From Oscillospiraceae bacterium (GTDB taxonomy: Bacteria > Bacillota > Clostridia > Oscillospirales > Ruminococcaceae), in contig JAFRUS010000088.1 in assembly GCA_017438745.1 (NCBI GenBank), forward strand, positions 1-64,000: 64,000 bases of DNA. The letters are read 5' to 3'. Each line of letters starts with the position of its first letter. The stretch's first letter is position 1. This document shows, one piece after another, positions 52,201 to 59,678 of the stretch. The notes under the pieces were generated by a model. That model saw nothing but the letters and a program-made list of their open reading frames with translations, did not search any database and was not told where the DNA came from. The translations under genes were made by a program, and so were the position numbers.

Positions 52201-52692
52201 ATGCAGAATAATGATCACAGGGAAGCGATAGAAAAATATTCACAGATGATATACCGGCTTGCGTTTTCAGGAACCGGAAATGTACATGATGCCGAAGATA
52301 TCACCCAGAATGTTTTCTACAAGCTTTTGAAATACAGAAAACAGTTTAACAGTGAAGAACATCGTAAAGCCTGGCTTCTGAGAGTGGCTGTAAACGAAAT
52401 AAAGCTGTTCAAACGTTCCGGGTGGTTCAGAAAACGTGATAACAATGAACTTACCGAGATTACCGACGATACTGATCCTGCAATCCTTGCGGAAAACAGA
52501 ATGGTGCACGATGCGGTCATGAATCTTAAGCAGGAACAGAGAATGGTTATCATGCTTCATTACTACTATGGATATTCTACAAGCGAGATATCGGCGATGA
52601 CAGGTGTAAAGGAAGAAACTGTACGTACAAGGATAAAACGTGCGAGGACGAAACTGAAAAATATACTGAAGGAGGAATTTGACGATGAGTAA
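52201..52692 (+). CDS. ECF-type RNA polymerase sigma factor
   Basis: ATG 52201 follows GGGGTGAGCAGG. The 163-residue protein has region 2 (GNVHDAEDITQNVFYKLLKY, RKAWLLRVAVNEIKLF) and region 4 (YGYSTSEISAMTGVKEETVR, TRIKRARTKLK). Its gene overlaps the next by 8 bp. It is closer to the classical SigW-like ECF pattern than the sigma factor at 11592. Signal and regulon unknown. Confidence 0.9.
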   Translation: MQNNDHREAIEKYSQMIYRLAFSGTGNVHDAEDITQNVFYKLLKYRKQFNSEEHRKAWLLRVAVNEIKLFKRSGWFRKRDNNELTEITDDTDPAILAENRMVHDAVMNLKQEQRMVIMLHYYYGYSTSEISAMTGVKEETVRTRIKRARTKLKNILKEEFDDE

Positions 52693-53938
52693 CCGTGAAT
52701 TTACCGACAGAATAAAAGCTGCTTTTCCGGGCGGAGAACCTTCAGATGAATTTGTTTCAAAACTCGAAAAGGCGGTTAAACCACGCAGAAAAATAAGATC
52801 ATTTGTTCCTGCAACGGCGATAGTTATAGCTGTACTGTTGTTTGCTAATTTAGGTGTATATGCAGCTTCAGAAATCACCTTTAAGGATATTGTTACTGAC
52901 CGTGTTCATGTCGCCAACAGTGAACTTGCTGAATCTCTGATCGGTTCGGTAAGAAACTTCAGCTTTAAAGTGTCCGATGATGATTACGCAGTCAGGATCC
53001 TTGGCGTTACAGGCAGCGATAAAAATATTATCGGAAAAGCAGAGATATACAGAACTGATGGCGAACCAGTAATAGATCATTTTGTTAAAACTTCAGAAGA
53101 TGAAAAGCTGTATTCCAATCTTAGTATTAAAGATAATGCGTTGTTTTCCTCTTCATCATCGCACATGGCAGGATTTGAAATCAATGAGGATGGAAATATA
53201 ATTGTGGACTGGGATCTCAGTACAGACCACAATCTGAACGGCAAAATTATCACAATGAGAGGAACTAATTTATATTTTGCCTCTGATGTGATGAAATTTG
53301 AAGAAGAGAATCATATGTCCGCTTCTGATTATGATGGTGTTATCCGTTTTGTGAACGAAGGAGAAAAAACAGTAAATAATGTTTCAGCGGACGATCTGGC
53401 TGCTCTTAATTTAGAATGGTCATTCAGTTTTAAGTACGGTCAGTCGGCTTTTTCTATGAGCAGAAAGAGATGTACCAGATTTGATGAAGATTTCCGATTT
53501 ATTAAAGAGGTAAATGTCTGGAGACAGGATGATAACAGTAGTGAAGATCTTGAAAAATTCAATACCGAGATCACTTGTGTACCGAAATCGATGAAGTTTT
53601 CCAATACCGGCGGAACGATAAAATTTACATACACTGATGATTTTGATTACGAAGGCTACATTTCCGGAAAATATGACTCGCCGAATGTACATGCCACCAG
53701 GCATGAAATTCTGCTTTCACCGGAAAACGAGATGTATCTTTTAAAGTCAGATGGTACACGAATCAATATGATGATGGGACATGGACACGCAACTGGAGAT
53801 TCCGGAGGTGCGATGAAAATGACAGCTGACTTTTTCTATTATGATCCTGAAATTAAAGAAGGTTCAAACAGGATTTATACTGACATTTCAGACGTGGTTT
53901 CGGTACATATCAACGGAACAACTTATAACCTCAGATAA
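52685..53938 (+). CDS. Membrane anti-sigma-like protein
   Basis: ATG 52685 follows GAAGGAGGAATTTGACG. The 417-residue protein has a short head (MSNREFTDRIKAAFPGGEPS), one membrane segment at about 42-62 (FVPATAIVIAVLLFANLGVY) and a large extracellular domain rich in beta strands, resembling the DUF4179-type anti-sigma proteins. It overlaps the sigma gene by 8 bp, which ties their synthesis. Presumed to sequester the sigma factor at the membrane. Confidence 0.75.
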   Translation: MSNREFTDRIKAAFPGGEPSDEFVSKLEKAVKPRRKIRSFVPATAIVIAVLLFANLGVYAASEITFKDIVTDRVHVANSELAESLIGSVRNFSFKVSDDDYAVRILGVTGSDKNIIGKAEIYRTDGEPVIDHFVKTSEDEKLYSNLSIKDNALFSSSSSHMAGFEINEDGNIIVDWDLSTDHNLNGKIITMRGTNLYFASDVMKFEEENHMSASDYDGVIRFVNEGEKTVNNVSADDLAALNLEWSFSFKYGQSAFSMSRKRCTRFDEDFRFIKEVNVWRQDDNSSEDLEKFNTEITCVPKSMKFSNTGGTIKFTYTDDFDYEGYISGKYDSPNVHATRHEILLSPENEMYLLKSDGTRINMMMGHGHATGDSGGAMKMTADFFYYDPEIKEGSNRIYTDISDVVSVHINGTTYNLR

Positions 53939-53943
53939 AATGT

Positions 53944-53999
53944 TGTTGGCATCCTCAGGGATGCCAACAGCTATTATATGCTGCCGCTGGCAGCTGACA
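53944..53999. repeat. Two-hairpin intergenic element (family A variant), copy 8
   Basis: Hairpin TTGGCATCC/GGATGCCAA replaces hairpin A; then CAGCTATTATAT and hairpin CTGCCGCTGGCAG. Directly follows the anti-sigma gene and may also terminate transcription. Confidence 0.65.
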
Positions 54000-54088
54000 A
54001 TTATTATGTTTCATTGATTCTGTTGACTATTAAAAAAAAATGTAGTATAATATCTGTAGTATCAAATGATACCGCAAAGGAGATATGA

Positions 54089-54541
54089 ATGAATACAAGT
54101 TCAAGGATAGAAAGCAAAGAAGAAGTAAAAGCATATCTGGCAAAACTGAGGTATGCTTTGAATCAGGGGGCGAAAATCGAAGTTCAGCTTGACAGGATGG
54201 TTGATCAGAACAGAGATCCTAAATACACTAACAGAAATACTATAGCTAATTTATTCCCGAATGAAAATCCGGAAACTGTAATGCGAAGAGAACTGCAGCT
54301 GCTTACAGTTGAGGAATATCTGAGAACGATAAAAGATCTTCGTTTTCCGAAAAGAAGTGAAATGCGTGAGTTTGGAAAAGTATATAACGGCTCTGATGAA
54401 GTATACATTAAGATTCGAGTTGAATTGATAGCTGAAAGGGGATTTGGCGAACACACGACTTTTGTTATGTCGTTTCATTATGCTATAAAACCATTTAGTC
54501 AGGAAACATTTCCGTATAATAAAAAGGGTGGTGCAGTATGA
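54089..54541 (+). CDS. Putative toxin of Panacea-type toxin-antitoxin pair
   Basis: The 150-residue protein starts behind AAAGGAGATATGA. It has VKAYLAKLRYALNQGAKIEV, QLLTVEEYLRTIKDLRFPKR and a C-terminal TTFVMSFHYAIKPF; the EYLxTIKD and SFHYA pieces recall RNase-type toxins that partner DUF4065 antitoxins. No canonical catalytic set can be named. Its stop overlaps the antitoxin start by 4 bp. The toxin-first order is common for this group. Confidence 0.6.
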   Translation: MNTSSRIESKEEVKAYLAKLRYALNQGAKIEVQLDRMVDQNRDPKYTNRNTIANLFPNENPETVMRRELQLLTVEEYLRTIKDLRFPKRSEMREFGKVYNGSDEVYIKIRVELIAERGFGEHTTFVMSFHYAIKPFSQETFPYNKKGGAV

Positions 54542-55563
54542 ATATTATTCGAAAAGAAAAAAGACTGTGCACATGCTGCATGGAGGAACATGAAGTTTCT
54601 GTTGTAAAATATACAGATACAGCTGTATTTAAAGATGTTACTGTTGAGTTCGAAGCCGTTAGTAACTATTGTGATCTTGCGGATGAGTATTATGAATCTG
54701 CAGAGATGCTGGCAGAAAATGATATTGCAATGAAGAATGCCTATCGTAAAAAGATGGGATTGCTGACTACAGATGAAATAATATCAATTCGGGCAAAGTA
54801 CGGCATTAGTCAGTCTGATCTTTGCCTTTTACTTGGATGGGGTGGTAAAACTATTACCAGATATGAAGGCCATCAGGTTCAGGATAATGCACATGACAGT
54901 ATTCTTAAGAAACTTGACGCTGATCCGGAGTGGTTTTTGAACCTGCTTGAAAAATCAAGAGACCAGATCTGCCCTGAATCATTTTTGAAATATCAAAAGA
55001 CTGCTACTCAGCTTTATGAGGTATCCGGAGACAGTTATTTAAGAAAAGCTATTAGAGCGGCCTATGCAAAGTATATCGATAACAATAATTATAACGGAAA
55101 TATGAAACTGAATCTTGATAAAGTAATCGATGTAATACGATATTATGCTAATTCAGGGACGGTAACGGCTCTTTATAAAGTAAAACTTATGAAGCTGCTC
55201 TGGTATGCGGATGCTCTTTCGTTTAAAAGATTCGGACATGCTGTTACCGGTCTGGTTTACAGAGCTTTACCGATGGGAGCAGTTCCAGTGGCTTATGAAT
55301 CTATTATAGATCTAAACGGCATAGAGTATGAAGAAGTTGAGTTTGAAGAAAACACAGGATATCGTTTTGTCTCTTCTGATAATCATGATTATCCATCCTT
55401 GAATGCTGATGATATTTCAGTTCTTGAGACGGTTATCGCCAGATTCGGAAAATCAACAAAGGCAGAGATCGTAAAAGCTATGCATGATGAGAAAGCGTAT
55501 ATTTGTACAGCAAAGAATGATATTATAGATTTTAATTATTCGCTTGAGCTTTCGGTTAAATAG
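54538..55563 (+). CDS. Antitoxin with zinc-finger, HTH and Panacea (DUF4065) domains
   Basis: The 341-residue protein has an N-terminal CTCCMEEHEV segment (one C-x-x-C zinc-like knuckle, reduced relative to MqsA), an HTH (YGISQSDLCLLLGWGGKTIT, then RYEGHQVQD at about 81-110) and a C-terminal Panacea/SocA-like domain (about 190-320) with VTALYKVKLMKLLWYADALS and FGHAVTGLVYRALPMGAVP. Panacea-type antitoxins neutralise many unrelated toxins. The HTH implies autoregulation. Confidence 0.8.
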   Translation: MNIIRKEKRLCTCCMEEHEVSVVKYTDTAVFKDVTVEFEAVSNYCDLADEYYESAEMLAENDIAMKNAYRKKMGLLTTDEIISIRAKYGISQSDLCLLLGWGGKTITRYEGHQVQDNAHDSILKKLDADPEWFLNLLEKSRDQICPESFLKYQKTATQLYEVSGDSYLRKAIRAAYAKYIDNNNYNGNMKLNLDKVIDVIRYYANSGTVTALYKVKLMKLLWYADALSFKRFGHAVTGLVYRALPMGAVPVAYESIIDLNGIEYEEVEFEENTGYRFVSSDNHDYPSLNADDISVLETVIARFGKSTKAEIVKAMHDEKAYICTAKNDIIDFNYSLELSVK

Positions 55564-55712
55564 TTATTGGTAAAGAAAGAGCCATTTGTAAGAACCCCGT
55601 TTATTTTCTGCAGGCCACTGATCGTTTTTATATAGTAATTGTGACAGGTGGCATATTTCGTCGCTTTATCGACACCAGGTTAGTTAATATTTGCAGATTT
55701 AGCGGAACAGCG

Positions 55713-55741
55713 TTGACTGAAAAATTGTAATATGTTATAAT
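55713..55741 (+). promoter_or_regulatory. Promoter of pyrKD-ruvX operon
   Basis: TTGACT (55713-55718), 17 bp, TATAAT (55736-55741). Transcription should begin near 55748. Confidence 0.85.
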
Positions 55742-55751
55742 TTAATATGAT

Positions 55752-55836
55752 ACAGGCTGATGTTATTATGACTTTTTAACATTTTTATAAGATCAGCCTG
55801 TTTTTTACTGTAAGCCGGTATGCATATCCTGCCGGC
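55752..55836 (+). promoter_or_regulatory. Leader hairpin with T-tract (possible attenuator) and second hairpin
   Basis: ACAGGCTGAT (55752-55761) and ATCAGCCTGT (55792-55801) form a 10-bp stem followed by six T, only about 50 bases after the predicted transcript start. A second stem GCCGG/CCGGC with a TATGCATA loop follows (55814-55836). No PyrR-binding consensus seen. The rest of the gap 55564-55712 shows nothing. Confidence 0.6.
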
Positions 55837-55905
55837 AATATATCAAAATATTACAGGTGTACGTAAATTCAGCTTTGCGGCACTTGTAAAGAAGGAATGA
55901 TTAAT

Positions 55906-56670
55906 ATGAAATATACTCAGGGAAAATATCTTCTTCTTGAAAAGAAAACACTTGCGAAGCAGATATTTGATTTTACAATACTTTGTCCTGAAATAGCTGC
56001 GGCTGCCGAAATCGGTCAGTTCGTCAACATTCTTCCTGAGGGACATACTCTCAGAAGACCGATCTCACTTTGCGGGATCGACAAGGAAAAAGGGACAATC
56101 AGAATCGTTTTTATGGCTAAGGGTGAGGGCACACTCAAGCTTGCTGATACACCTAAGGGCGCTAACCTTGATATAGTTGGTCCGCTTGGTCATGGATTTA
56201 CCATGAACGAAGTTTCCGGAAAGACCATTATAACAGGCGGCGGCATCGGTGTTCCTCCTCTTCTTCCGCTTGCAAAGCACTACGGTAAAAATGCAGTGGT
56301 AATACTCGGTTTCAGAAGCGCTGACGCAGTCATCCTCAGACAGGATTTTGAAGCAACAGGTGCTGAGGTGATCATCTGTACCGATGACGGATCATGCGGT
56401 GTGCATGGCCTTGTCACTGTTCCGATGGCTGAAAAGATAGCCGGTGCATCACAGGTCCTTTCATGCGGCCCTATTCCGATGCTCAAAGGAGTAGCATCAA
56501 TAGCAGAGGAAAAAGGCGTACCGTGTCAGGTTTCTCTTGAAGAAAGAATGGGCTGCGGCGTAGGTGCCTGTCTTGTATGTGCCTGCAAGTTAAAGCAGAA
56601 CGGGGAAGAACGTTTCGGACATGTCTGCAAGGACGGTCCGGTATTTGACTCGAAGGAGGTGAACTGGTAA
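55906..56670 (+). CDS. pyrK: Dihydroorotate dehydrogenase electron-transfer subunit
   Basis: ATG 55906, nine bases after GAAGGA, is chosen over 55897. The 254-residue protein has an FAD-binding barrel (LRRPISLCGIDKEKGTIRIV), an NAD-binding region (GGGIGVPPLLPLAKHYG) and a C-terminal 2Fe-2S site (MGCGVGACLVCACK, then HVCKDGPVF). It passes electrons from PyrD to NAD+. It is followed by pyrD with a one-base TAATG overlap. This is a class 1B DHODH pair; the final oxidation step to orotate in pyrimidine synthesis. Confidence 0.95.
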   Translation: MKYTQGKYLLLEKKTLAKQIFDFTILCPEIAAAAEIGQFVNILPEGHTLRRPISLCGIDKEKGTIRIVFMAKGEGTLKLADTPKGANLDIVGPLGHGFTMNEVSGKTIITGGGIGVPPLLPLAKHYGKNAVVILGFRSADAVILRQDFEATGAEVIICTDDGSCGVHGLVTVPMAEKIAGASQVLSCGPIPMLKGVASIAEEKGVPCQVSLEERMGCGVGACLVCACKLKQNGEERFGHVCKDGPVFDSKEVNW

Positions 56671-57581
56671 TGGCTGATCTTTCAGTAAAAGTTGCAGGTG
56701 TGGATTTCAAGAATCCGGTTATCCCTGCATCAGGCGTATTCGGATACGGACGTGAGTACGAGGAATTCTATCCTCTTTCAAAACTCGGCGGTATTGCAAC
56801 AAAGGGTACTACAGGAACACTCAGAACAGGTAATCTTCCTCCGAGAATAGCTGAGACCCCGATGGGAATGCTCAATTCGGTAGGCCTTCAGAATCCGGGA
56901 ATAGATCACTTCATAAGCACTGAACTTCCTAACCTTATGAAGAAGGATACCGTAATTATTGCGAATATAGCAGGTTCAACACCTGAGGAATGTGCTGAGG
57001 TTGCAGCAAAGCTCGATGCTACAGACGTTCATATGATCGAACTCAACATTTCATGCCCTAACGTAAAGCACGGCGGAGCAGCATTCGGTGTAAGCTGTGA
57101 CGGAGCGGCTTCAGTTACAAAGGTAGTAAGAAATGCGACACGTAAACCGCTTATAGTTAAGCTTTCTCCTAATGTTACTGATATTGCTTCAATTGCTAAG
57201 GCAGTAGAGGCAGAGGGCGCTGATTCAGTGTCACTCATCAATACTCTTCTGGGTATGAGAATCGACATCAACACATGCAGACCTGTTCTCAGAAACAACT
57301 GCGGCGGTATGTCAGGTCCGGCTGTATTCCCGATAGCTGTACGTATGGTATGGCAGGTTGCGAATGCAGTTAAGATCCCTGTAATAGGCATGGGCGGTAT
57401 ATCATCAGGTCGTGATGCCATTGAGATGATGATGGCCGGAGCTTCTGCAGTTCAGGTAGGTGCTGCAGTTATCACAGATCCTTTTGCACCTGTAAAGATC
57501 ATCGACGAAATGAACCAGTTCCTCGACGAAAAGGGTATCAAGTCAGTAAGCGAGATCATTGGTGCAGTTAAACCATGGTAA
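56670..57581 (+). CDS. pyrD: Dihydroorotate dehydrogenase, class 1B catalytic subunit
   Basis: The 303-residue FMN enzyme has PASGVFGYGREYEEF, ELNISCPNVKHGG (the Cys is the active-site base of class 1 enzymes), VKLSPNVTDI and GMGGISSGRDAIEMMMAGAS, then AVQVGAA for FMN phosphate binding. The start overlaps pyrK by one base behind GAAGGAGGTG. Together they oxidise dihydroorotate using NAD+. Full family length; nothing odd. Confidence 0.95.
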   Translation: MADLSVKVAGVDFKNPVIPASGVFGYGREYEEFYPLSKLGGIATKGTTGTLRTGNLPPRIAETPMGMLNSVGLQNPGIDHFISTELPNLMKKDTVIIANIAGSTPEECAEVAAKLDATDVHMIELNISCPNVKHGGAAFGVSCDGAASVTKVVRNATRKPLIVKLSPNVTDIASIAKAVEAEGADSVSLINTLLGMRIDINTCRPVLRNNCGGMSGPAVFPIAVRMVWQVANAVKIPVIGMGGISSGRDAIEMMMAGASAVQVGAAVITDPFAPVKIIDEMNQFLDEKGIKSVSEIIGAVKPW

Positions 57582-57600
57582 GTGCGGGGATACAGATTAA

Positions 57601-58020
57601 ATGAAAATTATGGCAGTTGATTTCGGAGATTCAAGAACAGGACTTGCAGTATGTGACAAGTCTGAGTTTCTGGCTTCTCCGGCAGGGGTAATAGAAGAAA
57701 AGAATTTTGACAGATGTATTGAAAAGGTAGCTGCTGCGGCAAAAGAACATGGTGCCGAGGAAGTTGTTGTCGGACATCCGAAGAACATGAATGGTACCAT
57801 TGGCGAACGTGCGCAGAAGTGTGAGCTTTTTGCGGAGAAACTTTCTGAACTGGTTGGAGTTCCGGTAAAACTCTGGGATGAAAGAAGTACTACCGTATCT
57901 GCTCATTATTACCTTAACCAGACAAATACAAGAGGCAAAAAACGAAAAGCAGTTGTTGATGCAGTTGCAGCAACAATTATTCTGGAAAGTTATTTAGGGT
58001 TCAGAAAAAACTCGGTATAA
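57601..58020 (+). CDS. ruvX: RuvX/YqgF-family Holliday junction resolvase-like protein
   Basis: The 139-residue protein has MAVDFGDSRTGLAVCDKSEF (RNase H-like first strand with Asp), VVVGHPKNMNGTIGERAQKC and VKLWDERSTTVSAHYYLNQT with a late DAVAATIILESYL Asp. YqgF proteins process rRNA precursors and/or resolve Holliday junctions. It is 20 bp after pyrD and so in the same operon, although the functions are unrelated. Confidence 0.9.
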   Translation: MKIMAVDFGDSRTGLAVCDKSEFLASPAGVIEEKNFDRCIEKVAAAAKEHGAEEVVVGHPKNMNGTIGERAQKCELFAEKLSELVGVPVKLWDERSTTVSAHYYLNQTNTRGKKRKAVVDAVAATIILESYLGFRKNSV

Positions 58021-58058
58021 ACGGATTCCGGGTTTTAAGATTTAAGAGGACGATTATT

Positions 58059-59087
58059 ATGAAAAAAGCAGTTTCGTTTTTAACATCCCTGCTTATGCTC
58101 TCATCTCTGACAGTACCTTTTATCTATGCTGAAGATGAGGCAGTAAGCGAAGAAAATACATCAGCTGCAGAAGAAGCTGGTGAGGAAAGCAAGGATACAC
58201 CTGACGCAGAAGAAACTCCTGCAGCAGAAGAGACTCCGGAAACAGAAGAAACTACTGAAACCGAAGAACCTTCTGAAAAGGAGGAAAAGGATTTTACAGT
58301 ATGGCACGTAAATGCTACTGCTCCTGCAGAAGGTGAACTTATCGATGACAAAGAGAATAAGGAATATATCTTCAAAGTAGTCAATCCGGGCGGCGAAAAA
58401 CGCGGAGGCACAGACAAGTGGGATCTTCAGTTCAGGATCAGAGGATTCTCCATTGTAAAGGATCATGAATACTCTATCCGCTACACCATTTCATCAGATC
58501 ATATGGGAACCTACTACACAAAGATAGCTAACTATGATTCAAGTGACGTAGGTGATGCTGTTGCCGGTGAAGTATGGCACAACCAGTTCGGTACTTCTAC
58601 TATCAAGAGCTATATTGACGGTGTTGTATGGGAGAACGCTGAAACAACATACAGCAATGCATGGAACAATCAGAGCATTTCAAGCGGTGATACTCTCAAT
58701 GTAAGCTGTGATTTCACAGGTATTGCTGATATACCGGAAGCTGAATGGTGCTTCTTCCTCGGCGGTGCCGGTTCTACAACAACATATGACTGTTTTACTC
58801 CGGGTACAAAGCTTCGTTTCAGAAATCTTGTGCTTACAGACAACACAACAGGTGAGACACTTGTAAGTGCTTATCCGTTTACTGAAATAAAAGTTAAGGG
58901 CGATATTAACGGCGATGATGTGGTTGACACCACTGACCTTACACTTTTAAGCCTTTGTCTTCTCGGTGACGTAACTCTTGATGACGCACAGATAGATCAC
59001 GCTGATTTTGACGGTGACGGAGTATTCCATATAGCTGACGTTGCCGAACTTATGCGTTTTCTTTCAAAGAAGATCGACACACTCTGA
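58059..59087 (+). CDS. Secreted dockerin protein with carbohydrate-binding-like domain
   Basis: The 342-residue protein has a signal peptide (MKKAVSFLTSLLMLSSLTVP), a linker of Glu/Thr/Pro/Ala repeats (about 25-85, EETPAAEETPETEETTETEE), a beta-sandwich domain (about 90-270, with DLQFRIRGFSIVKDHEYSIR and PGTKLRFRNLVLTDNTTGET resembling CBM4/9-type modules) and a dockerin with loops D-I-N-G-D-D-V-V-D and D-F-D-G-D-G-V-F-H. No catalytic domain is present. AGAGGACG precedes the ATG. Likely a cellulosomal binding subunit. Confidence 0.85.
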   Translation: MKKAVSFLTSLLMLSSLTVPFIYAEDEAVSEENTSAAEEAGEESKDTPDAEETPAAEETPETEETTETEEPSEKEEKDFTVWHVNATAPAEGELIDDKENKEYIFKVVNPGGEKRGGTDKWDLQFRIRGFSIVKDHEYSIRYTISSDHMGTYYTKIANYDSSDVGDAVAGEVWHNQFGTSTIKSYIDGVVWENAETTYSNAWNNQSISSGDTLNVSCDFTGIADIPEAEWCFFLGGAGSTTTYDCFTPGTKLRFRNLVLTDNTTGETLVSAYPFTEIKVKGDINGDDVVDTTDLTLLSLCLLGDVTLDDAQIDHADFDGDGVFHIADVAELMRFLSKKIDTL

Positions 59088-59103
59088 TTTTTCTGCTTTA
59101 TCT

Positions 59104-59216
59104 GCGGGAAAGCTGATTTATTCATAAATCAGCGTGGGGTACGGGGCGAAGCCCAGCATTCTCCACCTCCGGAAATACGGCGAAGCCGTATTTCCGGTTT
59201 GATCAGTGTATCCCTT
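59104..59216. mobile_element. MITE-like element, copy 2
   Basis: Same layout as 19308-19420: GGGAAAGCTGATTTATTCAT, GGGGCGAAGCCC, CCGGAAATACGGCGAAGCCG with matching arm, then TTGATCAGTGTATCCCTTTA. About 75-80% identity by eye. Confidence 0.7.
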
Positions 59217-59237
59217 TAATCCTGTATGTTCATGGAC

Positions 59238-59266
59238 TTGACAAACTTTGACTGTTATTGTATAAT
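59238..59266 (+). promoter_or_regulatory. Promoter of SCIFF gene
   Basis: TTGACA (59238-59243), 17 bp, TATAAT (59261-59266): a consensus sigma-A promoter, 36 bp before the ATG, suggesting strong constitutive expression. Confidence 0.9.
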
Positions 59267-59302
59267 TGAATTATAAAAATTTCTAGGAAAAGGGTAATTA
59301 AC

Positions 59303-59566
59303 ATGAACAGAATACAGTCAATTGAAACAAGAGACCTCAGAAACGCAGAAGGCGGATGCGGCGAATGCCAGACATCATGTCAGTCAGCTTGTAAGACATC
59401 ATGCGGCGTAGCTAACCAGCCTTGCGAAAGCACAGGAAGAATCAGAACTATTACAACACGCGGCCTCAGAAATGCAGAAGGCGGATGCGGCGAATGCCAG
59501 ACATCATGCCAGTCAGCATGCAAGACATCATGCGGTGTTGCTAATCAGCCTTGTGAAAGAAACTGA
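59303..59566 (+). CDS. SCIFF ranthipeptide precursor with tandem leader-core duplication
   Basis: The 87-residue protein contains two copies of a 40-residue unit, residues 3-42 and 46-85, joined by STG. Each has a leader-like RIQSIETRDLRNAEGG or RIRTITTRGLRNAEGG, then the SCIFF core CGECQTSCQSACKTSC, with GVANQPCE; six cysteines each. Known SCIFF precursors (six cysteines in forty-five residues) carry one such unit of about 45 residues. The adjacent maturase should link Cys sulfurs to backbone or side-chain carbons. Strong promoter; terminator before the maturase gene. Confidence 0.9.
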   Translation: MNRIQSIETRDLRNAEGGCGECQTSCQSACKTSCGVANQPCESTGRIRTITTRGLRNAEGGCGECQTSCQSACKTSCGVANQPCERN

Positions 59567-59628
59567 TCGTTTCTGAAAAAACAAAGTAAATGACAGTTAT
59601 CTGTCGTTTGCACATTATCAAAATACAG

Positions 59629-59660
59629 TAAGCCGAAGCCCTCTGACTTCGGCTTTACTT
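59629..59660 (+). terminator. Terminator/attenuator between SCIFF and maturase genes
   Basis: AAGCCGAAG and CTTCGGCTT (9 bp) around CCCTCTGA, followed by TACTTAC, a weak T-tract. Partial read-through would keep maturase levels below precursor levels. Confidence 0.7.
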
Positions 59661-59678
59661 ACGTAATAAGGAGTATTA

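Noticed and set aside
55742-55905. PyrR-dependent attenuator in the pyrK leader
   Set aside because: The PyrR-binding loop consensus and an anti-terminator arrangement were not found. Only the terminator-like hairpin is supported.
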